A DNA stretch of 64,000 nucleotides. Source: Gaiellasilicea sp963784895 (GTDB lineage Bacteria; Actinomycetota; Thermoleophilia; Gaiellales; Gaiellaceae). Positions 1 to 9,217 of this stretch are shown one piece after another. The position numbers were made by a program, and so were the translations under genes. The notes under the pieces are model-generated. The model saw nothing but the letters and a program-made list of their open reading frames with translations, was not told the origin of the DNA and did not search any database. The stretch is taken from positions 1 to 64,000 of the forward strand of contig CAWATM010000011.1 of the NCBI GenBank assembly GCA_963784895.1, written 5' to 3'. The stretch's first letter is position 1. The number at the start of each line of letters is the position of its first letter.

Positions 1-20
1 CGGCGTCGGCGCCGGAAACT

Positions 21-38
21 GCGCCGGCTAGCCGGCGC
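21..38 (-). terminator. Perfect inverted repeat at the 3' end of the aminotransferase gene
   Basis: An 8-base arm (21-28) and its exact complement (31-38) are separated only by TA, and the repeat touches the stop codon of the minus-strand aminotransferase gene at 38-40. A hairpin here could end that transcript. The loop would have to open several bases and there is no T tract, so the function is a guess. Confidence 0.3.
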
Positions 39-1392
39 TAGGCGACGTACTCGTCGGCGATCGCGAGCGCGTCGTCGAGGACCGCGAGGCCCTCGTCGAG
101 CTCCTCGCGCGTGATCGTCAGCGGCGGGCAGACCATGACGACGTTCCAGTGCGTCATCAGGTAGAGGCCGGCCTCGAGCGCCGCCTTCTGCAGCCGCACG
201 ACCGGCGCCGCCGCCTCGCCGCCGGCGTTGAAGGGGACGAGCATCTCCCTCGTCTCGCGGTTCTTCACCAGCTCGAGGCCCCAGAAGAGGCCGAGCCCGC
301 GCACGTCGCCGACCGACGGATGCTTCGCAGCGAGCGCCGGCAGCGCCTCGGCGAGATACGCCCCGTGCTCGGCGGCGTTCTCGACGATCCCCTCCTCCTG
401 GAACGCCTCGATCGAAGCGACCGCCGACGCGCACGCGAGCGGATGCCCCGAGTACGTCAGGCCGCCGGCGAGGAAACGGTCGCGGAGCTCGTCCGCGATC
501 GGCTCGGAGACGATCATGGCGCCGAGCGGGACGTAGCCGGAGTTGATCCCCTTCGCGACCGTGAGGATGTCGGGGACGACGTCCCAGTTGTCGCACGCGA
601 ACCACTTGCCGGTGCGGCCGAAGCCGGCCATCACCTCGTCGCAGATCAGCAGGATCCCGTGCCGGTCGCAGGTCTCCCGGATCGACTGCAGGTAGCCGTC
701 GGGCGGGACGATGATCCCGTTCGTGCCGACGACGGTCTCGAGGATCACGGCGGCGACGGTGTGGGCGCCCTCGTACTGGAGGATCTCCTCCAGGTGCGGC
801 GCGCCCGAGCAGACCGGGCACGGATCGGGATGGCCGGCGGGGCAGCGGTACGTGTAGGGGTCGAGCATGCGTACGACGCCGGGGAGGCCAGGCTCCGCGT
901 GCCAGCGGCGCGGGTCGCCGGTGAGCGTGATCGCGCCGCCGGTCGCGCCGTGGTAGCTGCGGTAGCGGGCGACGATCTTGTGCCGGCCGGTGACCCAGCG
1001 CGCGACCTTGATCGCGTTCTCGTTCGCCTCGGCGCCGCCGTTGGTGAAGAACGACATCTTCAGGTTGCCGGGCGTCACGTCCGCGAGCATCCGGGCGAGC
1101 GTGGAGCGCGGCTCGGTCGCCATCGGCGGACCGATCGTCGCGAGCTTCTCGGCCTGCTCCTTGATCGCCGCGATCACCTTCGGGTGCCCGTAGCCGATCG
1201 AGACGTTGACGAGCTGCGACGCGAAGTCGAGATAACGCTTGCCGTCGTAGTCCCAGAAGTAGCGGCCCTCGGCGCCCGCGACCGGAATCGGGTTGATCGC
1301 GTTCTGCACCGACCAGGAGTGGAGGACGAACTCCTTCGCGTCGGCCTTGACCTGCTCGCCCGAGCTGCGGGATTCGTCTCGATCGTGGCCAC
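38..1392 (-). CDS. Class III (omega-amino acid:pyruvate) aminotransferase, one frameshift near the start
   Basis: This is a PLP-dependent aminotransferase of fold type I, class III, which moves an amino group from an omega-amino acid such as beta-alanine or taurine to pyruvate. The main frame (38-1309, 423 codons) has the family landmarks: FTNGGAEANENAIK near the N-terminus, SYHGATGGA, the ICDEVMAGFGRTG block, and the PLP lysine in TVAKGINSGY. The natural start is probably GTG at 1392, giving MATIETNPA and then, after a one-base deletion near 1370, GEQVKADAKEFVLHSWSV running into the main frame. The gene length from 1392 is 2 mod 3, as one missing base predicts. A TAGGCT box lies 6 nt before the GTG, so the mRNA may be leaderless. 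Because mmsA and dihydropyrimidinase are nearby, beta-alanine is the favoured substrate, by inference. Taurine:pyruvate or another omega-amino acid remains possible. Confidence 0.82.
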
Positions 1393-1398
1393 GACCGA

Positions 1399-1404
1399 AG
1401 CCTA
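1399..1404 (-). promoter_or_regulatory. -10 box (TAGGCT) for a leaderless aminotransferase mRNA
   Basis: TAGGCT on the minus strand ends 6 nt before the GTG at 1392. The TAG of this box is also the stop codon of the upstream ABC ATPase gene (1402-1404). No convincing -35 box is visible. Confidence 0.5.
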
Positions 1405-2586
1405 CTCCGCCAAGGCGTCGCCGGTCTCGAGATCGAAGAAGTGCAGCCGGCGCGTGTCGACCGCGACCTCGATCCGGTCGCCCTCGCCGGCCGTCGACTC
1501 GCGGCCGATGCGCGCGACGAACGGCGTCCCCGCTGCGCGCCGCCTGCTCCTCGATCGCCTCGACGGCCTCCTCGCCTCGACCGCGTCACGACGTCCTCGG
1601 TGGCGACGGGCGGCGCGTCGACGGCGAAGTGGAGGAAGACCTCCGAGCCCATGTCCTCGCGATGTCGACCGTGCGGGCAGCGGCTGCCCGCGGGCGCGTC
1701 CGAGAGCGCCGCGTCCTCGAGGTCCTCCGGGCGGATCCCGAGCGCCACCTTGCGGCCCTCGTAGCGCGTACGAGGCCGAGCACTCGATGTCGAGCTGGCA
1801 GCGCGTGCGTCGCCGAAGCGCACCTGCGTCGCCGGCTCGAGCTCCGCCTCGACGAGGTTCATCGCGGGCGAGCCGATGAACTCGGCGACGAAGAGGTTGA
1901 CCGGCTGGTCGGTAGAGGCTCTGCGGCCGGTCGAGCTGCTGCAGCACGCCGTCGCGCATCACGGCGACGCGGTCGCCGAGCGTCATCGCCTCGGTCTGGT
2001 CGTGCGTGACGTAGATCGTCGTCACCTCGAGGTCGCGCTGGAGCCGCGCGATCTCGGCGCGCATCTGCACGCGGAGCTTCGCGTCGAGGTTCGAGAGCGG
2101 CTCGTCCATCAGGAACGCCTGCGGCTCGCGCACGATCGCGCGGCCCATCGCGACGCGCTGGCGCTGGCCGCCGGAGAGCGTCCGCGGCTTCTTCGCGAGC
2201 ACCTCGTCGAGCCCGAGCACGCGTGCGGCGTCGCGCACGCGCCGGTCGATCTCGGCCTTCGGCGACTCCGCAGCTTGAGCGCGAACGCCATGTTGTCGAA
2301 CGCGCGACATGTGCGGGTAGAGCGCGTAGTTCTGGAAGATCATCGCGATGTCGCGGTCCTTCGGCGGGAGGTCGTTGACGACCTGGTCGCCGATCCGGAT
2401 CGTCGCCGCTCGGTGATCTCCTCGAGCCCGGCGATCATGCGCAGCGCCGAGGTCTTGCCGCAGCCCGGACGGGCCGACGAAGACCACGAGCTCGCCGTCG
2501 TCGATCTCGAGGTCGAGCGTCGTGGACCGCGCGCGTCCCGTCCGGGTAGACCTTCGAGACGCTGCTCGAGCGCGATCTGCGGCCAT
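1402..2586 (-). CDS. Sugar-type ABC transporter ATP-binding protein (MalK/UgpC/MsmX family), frameshifted
   Basis: This is the nucleotide-binding subunit of a CUT1-type importer. Conserved pieces appear in order but in changing frames: VSKVYPDGTRAV, LEIDDGELVVFVGPSG (Walker A, broken just after GPSG), PPKDRDIAMIFQNYALYPHM (Q loop), LSGGQRQRVAMGRAI (signature), FLMDEPLSNLDAKLR (Walker B) and TIYVTHDQTEAM (switch histidine). A C-terminal TOBE-like part ends HFFDLETGDALAE. The ATG at 2586 begins the recognisable protein. At least five single-base indels break it between about 1,480 and 2,580, while the codons between them stay intact. That argues for sequence error rather than old decay. It is transcribed away from the two permease genes and towards the aminotransferase. 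Confidence 0.75.
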   Translation of the reverse strand: MAADRARAASRRSTRTGRARSTTLDLEIDDGELVVFVGPSGLRQDLGAAHDRRARGDHRAATIRIGDQVVNDLPPKDRDIAMIFQNYALYPHMSRVRQHGVRAQAAESPKAEIDRRVRDAARVLGLDEVLAKKPRTLSGGQRQRVAMGRAIVREPQAFLMDEPLSNLDAKLRVQMRAEIARLQRDLEVTTIYVTHDQTEAMTLGDRVAVMRDGVLQQLDRPQSLYRPAGQPLRRRVHRLARDEPRRGGARAGDAGALRRRTRCQLDIECSASYALRGPQGGARDPPGGPRGRGALGRARGQPLPARSTSRGHGLGGLPPLRRRRAARRHRGRRDAVEARRPSRRSRSRRRAAGTPFVARIGRESTAGEGDRIEVAVDTRRLHFFDLETGDALAE

Positions 2587-2636
2587 CGCGGCGCAGGACA
2601 TCTCGAACCCGACCGGACTCGTTAACATCCGCGCGC

Positions 2637-3567
2637 GTGGAGGTCGCCGCCGAGCGCCGCGGCGCCGGCGACGAGATCTCCTCGAGGAGCGCCGCTTCCT
2701 CGCGCTTGCGCTCATCGCGCCGGCGGTCATCTTCGTCGGCGCTGCTGGTCGGCGCGCCGCTCGCTCCTCTCGGTCTACCTCAGCCTGACCGACGCGACCG
2801 CCGGCTCGCTCTCGCGGCGACTTCGTCGGCTTCGACAACTTCACCGACCAGTGGTGCGACCCGAACTTCCGCACGCGCGCTCCGGAACACGATCGTCTTC
2901 ACGCTGCTCGCGAACGCGATCGTCGTCGTCGGCGCCGCGCTGCTCGCGCACTTCCTCGTCCGCGACTTCCCCGGCAAGTGGTTCCTGCGCTTCCTGATCC
3001 TGCTGCCGTGGGCGGCGCCGGTGCGCGCTGTCGACGATCGGCTTGCTCTGGATCTTCGACTCGCTCTTCAGCGGTCGTGAACTGGACGCTCATCCACCTG
3101 TCCTGGTCGACGAGTTCAACCCGCCGCAGTGGCTCGGCGAGCCGAAGCTCGGCGCTCGCCGCGATCATGACCGTGCACGCGTGGCGGCTGCTGCCCGTTC
3201 GCGACCGTGATCATGATCGCCGGGCTCGCGTCGATCCCGAAGGAGGTCGACGACGCGGCGAAGGTCGACGGCGCCACCGGCCTGAAGAAGCTCTGGTACG
3301 TGACGCTGCCGCTGCAGCTGCCGATCGCGCACGATCGCCGTCCTGTTCGGGATCGTCTTCACGGCGACGGACATGGCCGTCGTCTACATCCTCACGCGCG
3401 GCGGGCCGTTCAACTCGACGCAGATGCTGCCGATGTGGGCGTTCCAGACCGGGATTCAGGCCGGCTCGCTCGGCTCCGGCGCGGCGATCGCGCTCTTCCT
3501 GCTGCCCGTGCTCGCGCTCGTGACCGTGCTGATGCTCCTCTTCGCGCGCAGGGTGGAGGTCACCTAG
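2637..3567 (+). CDS. Sugar ABC transporter permease (MalF-like, CUT1), frameshifted
   Basis: This is an inner-membrane permease of the binding-protein-dependent importer. Hydrophobic segments can be followed across frames: LALALIAPAVIFVG, TIVFTLLANAIVVVGAALLAHFLV, WFLRFLILLPWAAPV, and a C-terminal IALFLLPVLALVTVLMLLFA. The ATPase-contact EAA loop is clear at about 3,240 (IPKEVDDAAKVDGATGLKKL). The likely start is GTG at 2637 and the stop is at 3565-3567. I count about ten frame changes between 2,740 and 3,335, most explained by one extra base each (for example near 2763, 2812, 2878, 3020, 3072, 3152, 3200 and 3330). The reading between them is normal. The second permease starts immediately after the stop. 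Confidence 0.75.
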
Positions 3568-4405
3568 GTGCCTCTGCGGCGGCGAGACAACCTGCTCACC
3601 TACCTCGTCGTCGGCCCGTTCGCGATCGTGCTCGCGTTCCCGTTCTACTGGATGCTCCAGACCTCGCTCAAGACCGACCTCGACCTCTACAACACGGAGA
3701 ACAACCCGTTCGGTTCGGGCAAGGCTCGCCGACGCTCGACAACTACCGCTTTCTCTTCTCCGACACGGAGTACCTGCGGTGGCTCGCGAACACGGTGCTC
3801 GTCGGCCTCGTCGTCGTCGCGATCACGCTCGTGGTCGCGCTGCCGGCGGGCTACGCCCTCGCGCGCCTCTCCGGCCGCTGGGGCCAGAGCATGGGCGTCG
3901 GCATCTTCCTCGTCTACCTCGTGCCGCCGACGCTGCTCTTCCTGCCGCTCTCGCGCGTGATCGCCGAGGTCGGGCTGCAGGACCGGCTGGCTCGCTCGAT
4001 GCTCGTCTACCCGGGCTTCACGATCCCGTTCGCGACCTGGCTCTGATGGGCTTCTTCAAGACGATCCCGCGCGAGCTCGAGGACGCGGCGCTCGTCGACG
4101 GTGCGTCGCGTCTGCGGACGCTCCTCTGGATCGTCTTCCCGATCTCGCTGCCGGGGATCCTCACCGTCGTCATCTTCTCGTTCTCGCTCTGCGTGAACGA
4201 GTTCATCTACGCGCTTGCCTTCATCACCACACGGACTCGAAGGCGGTCTCGACCGGGATCTACACCGAGCTGATCCGCGGCGACGTCTTCTACTGGGGCG
4301 CGCTGATGGCCGCGACGCTGATCCCGCGCGATCCCGCTGGCACTGCTCTACAACGCGTTCCTCGACCGTTTCATCGCCGGGTTCACCGGCGGGGCTTTCC
4401 GTTGA
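3568..4405 (+). CDS. Sugar ABC transporter permease (MalG-like, CUT1), frameshifted
   Basis: This second permease of the importer starts with GTG directly after the first permease stop. Recognisable parts are YLVVGPFAIVLAFPFYWMLQTSLK (first membrane span and the typical MalG N-terminus), VGLVVVAITLVVALPAGYALARL, GVGIFLVYLVPPTLLFLPL, the EAA loop IPRELEDAALVDGASRLRTL at about 4,070, and a final LLYNAFLDRFIAGFTGGAFR before TGA at 4403-4405. Frames change near 3,723, 4,043, 4,230 and 4,327. Two of these look like deletions and two like insertions. It is followed by the solute-binding protein gene after 31 bases that contain an AAGGAG ribosome site. Confidence 0.75.
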
Positions 4406-4436
4406 CCGACAGTCCGCACGAAGAAAGGAGATCCAG

Positions 4437-5835
4437 ATGGCGGACGGCACGACGCACTCAGACGGGCCCGAGCAGGAGGTGAGCGGCGAGCGTACCACCC
4501 GGCGCGAGATCCTCAAGCAAGGCGCTACCGGGGCGCTCCTCGTCGTCTACGGCGGGGCGGCTGCCGAAGCGGCCGCCGCAGGGGCTCCGAAGTACCGGCA
4601 CAAGCAGCTGGCCGGGACGCTTCGGATCATCCAGTGGAGCCACTTCGTCCCGGCCTACGACAAGTGGTTCGACAACATCTACATCAAGCGGTGGGGCGAA
4701 GCGAACGACACCGAGGTGCTCGTCGACCACATCAACCAGGCCGACATCCCGGCGCGCGCCGCCGCCGAGGTCGCGGCTCAGAGCGGGCACGACATCTTCT
4801 GCTTCCTCGACGCCGCCGGCGGCATATGAGGACCAGGTGATCAACCACGCGAACATCGTCCAGGAGGTGACGAAGAAGCGCGGCAAGATGAGGACGGTCG
4901 CGCTCAAGTCGACCTACAACCCGAAGACGAAGAAGTACTTCGCGTTCTCCGACAACTATGTCCCGGATCCGGTCAACTACCGGACCGACCTCTGGGGCGA
5001 GACGGGGCTCAGGCCGACGAGCTGGGAGAACGTGCTCAAGGCGGCCCCGAAGCTCCGGGCGATGGGCAATCCGATCGGGATCGGCATGTCGAACGAGATC
5101 GACTCGAACATCGCGCTGATGGCGATGATGATGTGCTTCGGCTCGTTCATCCAGAACAAGGAGCAGCGGGTCGTCCTCAACTCGAAGGCGACCGTTCGGG
5201 TGCTCAAGTACGCCCGGGAGCTCTTCCGGCAGGGCATGTCGAACGAGATCTTCGCCTGGACCGCCTCCTCGAACAACCAGGCGATGGTCGCGGGGCGGCT
5301 GTCGATGGCGATGAACGCGATCTCGATCACCCGCACGGCCGAGCTGACGAACCCGGAGCTCGCGTCCAAGATCAACCTGCTTCCGATCCCGCAAGGGCCG
5401 AACGGCCGCCTCGGCCTCGAGCACGTCATGGGGGCCTACGTGATCTGGAAGTTCGCCAAGAACAAGACGGCGGCGCAAAAGTTCCTGATCGACCTCGAGA
5501 CGAAGTACATCGGGGCGTTCGAAAACTCGAAGTTCTACAACTTCCCCTCGTGGCCGGCCGCGGTTCCGAACATCCCGCGGCGGCTCGAGCGCGATCCTGC
5601 CAAGCCTGCCGGCAAGTACAAGGTGCTCGGCGAGATCGCGGAGAAGTACACGCTCAACCCCGGCTGGCCGGGCAACACCAACGCGGCCATCGACGAGATC
5701 ATCAACAAGTTCCTGATCCCGCAGATGTTCGCCGAAGTGGCCCAGGGCAAGCGGACTGCGGAGGATGCAGCGAGGGCCTACGACCGCACCTTCCGCGGCA
5801 TCTTCCAGAAGTGGCGCAACCTCGGGAAGGTCTAG
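4437..5835 (+). CDS. Extracellular solute-binding protein with a Tat-like signal, one frameshift
   Basis: This is the binding protein of the CUT1 transporter encoded just upstream. The start is the ATG at 4437, preceded by AAAGGAG. The N-terminus has a twin-arginine pattern, TTRREILKQGA, followed by a hydrophobic stretch and an alanine-rich cleavage region, so export as a folded protein by Tat is likely. One extra base near 4,823 splits the gene: the first part ends in FLDAAGG and the second resumes at EDQVINHANIV. Family 1 binding-protein features include PTSWENVLKAAPKL, the NNQAMVAGRLSMAMNA ligand-site region and a C-terminal TAEDAARAYDRTFRGIF. The substrate cannot be read from sequence; sugar or a sugar-like polyol is the family norm. 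Confidence 0.78.
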
Positions 5836-5842
5836 CGCTCGC

Positions 5843-6727
5843 TTGAAGGCAGCGCTGATCACCGAGCTCGGGCGCCCGCCGCACGTGGGCGAGGCGCCCG
5901 AGCCGGAGGGAGAGACGCTCGTCGTGCTCGCCGTTCCGGTCAATCCGCTCGACCGGAACGTTGCCACGGGCGCCTTCTACGGCGGTCACCCGCCGCTGCC
6001 CTACGTGCCCGGTTGCGAATGCGTCGGCCGGGAGCCCGGCGGCCGGCTCGTCTGGACGTTCGGCGGCGGCCTCGGCCTGAGCCGAAACGGGACGATGGCG
6101 GACTCGGCCGAGCTCGGGCCTGTGGTCGCAGAGCTGCCGCACGGCGCGGATCCGGCGCTCGCAGCCGCGCTCGGGATCGCAGGCCTGGCGGGCTGGATGC
6201 CGCTCGCCTGGCGAGCGCCGGTCCGCGACGGCGACCGCGTGCTGGTGCTGGGTGCGACCGGCGCCGCCGGGCAAGTCGCGATCCAGGCGGCCAAGCTACT
6301 CGGAGCGGCGCACGTGGCCGCCGTCGGGCGCGACCCGGACCGCCTCGAGCGGGCCCGCGAGCTCGGCGCCGACGAGGTGGTGCAGCTGGACGGCGACTTC
6401 GGCGAACCGACGTACGTCTTCGATCCCCTCTGCGGCGAGCCGCTCGAGCGCGCCGTCGCTGCGGCTGCACCGGGGGCGAGGATCGTGCAGCTCGGCCAGT
6501 CCGCGGGATCGTCCGCGACGCTGACGTCGGCCGCCGTCCGCGGCAAGCAGCTCGAGGTCTACGGCTTCTCCACCTTCGCGGTTCCCGCGGACGAGGTCGC
6601 GGCACAGTACGGGACTCTGGTCGGACACGCCCTCGCGGGCAGGATCCGGCTCGACGTCGAGCGCTACCCGCTCGACGAGGTGGGCGCCGCCTGGGCGAGC
6701 CCCGGCAAGCCCGTCGTCGTGCTCTAG
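5843..6727 (+). CDS. Zinc-free MDR family alcohol dehydrogenase/quinone reductase-like protein
   Basis: This is a medium-chain reductase/dehydrogenase (MDR) homologue. It has a GroES-like N-terminal part with VPVNPLDRNVATG and PYVPGCECVG, then a Rossmann domain with the nucleotide motif VLVLGATGAAGQVAIQAAKLLGA (split here for length as VLVLGATGAAG and QVAIQAAKLLGA). At 294 residues it is shorter than zinc alcohol dehydrogenases, and I see no structural zinc cysteine cluster, so an NADPH-dependent quinone- or enone-reductase type is more likely. TTG at 5843, 7 bases after the binding-protein stop, is the best start because it gives the typical beginning MKAALITELG. It converges with the metalloprotease gene on the other strand. 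Confidence 0.7.
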   Translation: MKAALITELGRPPHVGEAPEPEGETLVVLAVPVNPLDRNVATGAFYGGHPPLPYVPGCECVGREPGGRLVWTFGGGLGLSRNGTMADSAELGPVVAELPHGADPALAAALGIAGLAGWMPLAWRAPVRDGDRVLVLGATGAAGQVAIQAAKLLGAAHVAAVGRDPDRLERARELGADEVVQLDGDFGEPTYVFDPLCGEPLERAVAAAAPGARIVQLGQSAGSSATLTSAAVRGKQLEVYGFSTFAVPADEVAAQYGTLVGHALAGRIRLDVERYPLDEVGAAWASPGKPVVVL

Positions 6728-7607
6728 GTCGCTCGAGTCGCGTGAGCGAGAGGCCGCCCGCGACCCTGCGCACGCGGACGAGACCTTCCACGGACGCGGT
6801 AGAGCGGCCGCCGGCGAGGTAGATGCTGCGGACAGCCCCGCCGCCGCGAGGCCGCTTGACGACGCGGATCGAGACGCGCGGGAACGGCTCCGTCCTGTGC
6901 TCGAGCCAGAGGGTCCCGGCGGCGGTGCGCAGGATCAGTGCCTGCGCGCGAGTCGAGGCGCGGTCGACCGGGTCAGCGGCGTAGCTGCCGCTTGCCGACA
7001 CGCGCCGCGCCGCGCCGAGCCACCCGAGCTGCGCCTTCTCCCAGGCGTTGAAGTCGCTGCCACCCTGACCCATTACGCTCTCCGGGTCGCCGTACTCGCG
7101 GATCGTGCAGGCCGCGCACGCCGCGCTGCCGGCGTGGGGAAGCCGGAAGGTGTGCCCGAGCTCGTGGACGAAGGCGCCGATCCCGCCGGCGAGGAGGACG
7201 TCGCGGCCGCTGCCGAGGCCGCTGCTCCCGCAGACGCGGTCCGGGAAGACGTAGACGAAGCGGTCGTATGCGCCCAGGTCGTAGCCGCTGCGAGCGGCCG
7301 CCGCCCGGGCGGCGAGGCCGACGGCGCCGAGGCCCGTGTCCTCGTTCGCCCCGGCGAAGCAGCTCGGCGGCACGACGAAGCCGGTGACGGGCGGCGCGAT
7401 CGTCCCGGTGAACGAGGCGCGTCCGAACGACGCACGCGAGAAGAACGCGTCGGCGTCGTCGACCGCCAGGCGCAGCTCCTCCTCCGGGGGAAGCGGAGGG
7501 CCCCACGTCAGCGGCACCACCAGCACGCGAAGGTGCCCAACCGCGGCGCCCGCCGGGGCCGCGAGGAAGGCCAGCGAGCTGCACGCGAGCGCCGCCGCGG
7601 TCCGCAT
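6728..7607 (-). CDS. Secreted metzincin-type zinc metalloprotease (peptidase M11/gametolysin-like), 3' end unresolved
   Basis: The protein starts with a classical signal peptide, MRTAAALACSSLAFLAAPAGA. About 160 residues further on it carries the metzincin zinc site HELGHTFRLPH, followed by EYGDPESVMGQGG and WEKAQLGWL, which are M11-like landmarks. The ATG at 7607 has a TACCCT box 6 nt upstream. After GLSLTRLERP at about 6,730 the frame does not stop. It stays open to 5,940 antisense to the MDR gene, with arginine-rich non-protein-like sequence. A TAG in another frame sits at 6724-6726, so a one-base error near the end is the simplest explanation. I give 6728 as the practical limit of credible coding. 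Confidence 0.68.
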
Positions 7608-7613
7608 GCCCGA

Positions 7614-7626
7614 AGGGTAGTACCCT
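7614..7626. promoter_or_regulatory. Palindromic divergent -10 boxes between protease and mmsA
   Basis: The 13-base palindrome AGGGTAGTACCCT contains TACCCT on both strands. On the minus strand (7619-7614) it lies 6 nt before the protease ATG, giving a leaderless mRNA. On the plus strand (7621-7626) it would start an mRNA with a short leader and the GAGGAGG ribosome site of mmsA. The two promoters would compete for polymerase. Confidence 0.45.
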
Positions 7627-7653
7627 GTTCTGCGAGCGTCTGAGGAGGACACG

Positions 7654-9183
7654 ATGACCGAGCTGGCGACCCCGCCCACCAGCAGAGCCGAAGGACTCAC
7701 GCGGATCAGCCACTGGATCGGCGGCAAGCCGGTCGAGGGCGCGTCGGGCCGCACCGGGCCGGTCTTCAACCCAGCGCTCGGACGGCAGTCGGGCGAGGTC
7801 GACCTCGCGTCCGTCGAGGAGGTCGGCACCGCAGTAGCGGCCGCGAAGGCCGCCTTCCCGGCCTGGCGTGCGACGTCGCTGGCGAAGCGCGCCGAGCTCC
7901 TCTTCCGGATCCGCGAGCTCGTGCACGACCGCCGTGAGGAAGCGGCGCGGATTCTCACCGCCGAGCACGGCAAGGTGCTCTCCGACGCGATGGGCGAGGT
8001 CACGCGCGGGCTCGAGGTGATCGAGTTCGCCTGCGGGATCCCGCACCTGCTCAAGGGCGGCATGTCCGAGCAGGCCTCGACGGGAATCGACGTCTACTCG
8101 ATCCGGCAGCCCCTCGGCGTCGTCGCCGGGATCACGCCTTTCAACTTCCCCGCGATGGTCCCGATGTGGATGTGGGCGCCGGCGCTCGCGTGCGGGAACA
8201 CATTCGTGCTCAAGCCCTCCGAAAAGGATCCGTCCGCGTCGATCTGGACCGCGGAGCTCTTGAAGGAAGCAGGCCTCCCGGACGGCGTCTTCAACGTCGT
8301 CCACGGCGACAAGGTCGCGGTCGACGCGATCCTCGAGCACCCCGACATCGCCGCGGTCAGCTTCGTCGGCTCGACCCCGATCGCCCGCTACATCTACGAG
8401 ACCGGGACGAAGCACGGCAAGCGCGTGCAGGCGCTCGGCGGGGCGAAGAACCACATGATCGTCCTCCCCGACGCCGACATCGACCTGGCCGCCGACGCCG
8501 CCGTGAGCGCCGCCTACGGCTCTGCCGGCGAGCGCTGCATGGCGATCTCGCAGGTCGTCACCGTCGGCGACGCGGGCGACAAGCTCGTCGAGGCGATCAA
8601 GCTCCGGCTGCCGAAGATCAAGGTCGGCAACGGCCTCGAGGACGGTGTCGAGATGGGCCCGCTCGTCACGCGCGAGCACCGCGACAAGGTCGCCTCGTAC
8701 ATCGCGGGCGGTGCCGAGCAGGGCGCGACAGTCGTTGTCGACGGGCGCGAGACCGCGCCGGAGGGCGACGGCTTCTTCCTCGGCGTCACGCTGCTCGACG
8801 ACGTCACTCCCGAAATGGATGCCTACAAGGACGAGATCTTCGGCCCCGTGCTCGGCGTCACGCGTGTCGAGACCTACGACGAGGCGGTCGCGCTCGTGAA
8901 CGAGAACCCGTACGGGAACGGGACGGCGATCTTCACCCGCGACGGCGGCGCTGCCCGGCAGTTCCAGTTCGAGGTCGAGGCAGGCATGGTCGGGATCAAC
9001 GTGCCGATCCCGGTGCCCGTCGCCTACTACTCGTTCGGTGGCTGGAAGGCGAGCCTCTTCGGCGACACGCACATCTACGGGCCGGAGGGGATCAACTTCT
9101 ACACCCGCGGCAAGGTCGTCACCTCCCGCTGGCCTGACCCGCACGGCTCGCGCGTCGACCTCGGCTTCCCGCAGACGCGGTAG
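7654..9183 (+). CDS. mmsA: CoA-acylating methylmalonate-semialdehyde dehydrogenase
   Basis: This enzyme oxidises malonate or methylmalonate semialdehyde with NAD+ and CoA to acetyl-CoA or propionyl-CoA plus CO2. At 509 residues it is full length for the family. Visible motifs are ITPFNFPAMVPMWM and LKPSEKDPSA of the NAD site, FVGSTPIARYIYETG, and the catalytic cysteine in GSAGERCMAIS. Near the end, YGNGTAIFTRDG and INFYTRGKVVTSRWP are typical of MmsA. The ATG at 7654 is preceded by GAGGAGG. It serves valine, inositol and beta-alanine breakdown. Here the nearby aminotransferase, dihydropyrimidinase and amidohydrolase suggest the beta-alanine/malonate semialdehyde role. Confidence 0.93.
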   Translation: MTELATPPTSRAEGLTRISHWIGGKPVEGASGRTGPVFNPALGRQSGEVDLASVEEVGTAVAAAKAAFPAWRATSLAKRAELLFRIRELVHDRREEAARILTAEHGKVLSDAMGEVTRGLEVIEFACGIPHLLKGGMSEQASTGIDVYSIRQPLGVVAGITPFNFPAMVPMWMWAPALACGNTFVLKPSEKDPSASIWTAELLKEAGLPDGVFNVVHGDKVAVDAILEHPDIAAVSFVGSTPIARYIYETGTKHGKRVQALGGAKNHMIVLPDADIDLAADAAVSAAYGSAGERCMAISQVVTVGDAGDKLVEAIKLRLPKIKVGNGLEDGVEMGPLVTREHRDKVASYIAGGAEQGATVVVDGRETAPEGDGFFLGVTLLDDVTPEMDAYKDEIFGPVLGVTRVETYDEAVALVNENPYGNGTAIFTRDGGAARQFQFEVEAGMVGINVPIPVPVAYYSFGGWKASLFGDTHIYGPEGINFYTRGKVVTSRWPDPHGSRVDLGFPQTR

Positions 9184-9217
9184 GAACCGAGCGACGCCGG
9201 CCGGTGTAGAGGGAGCG

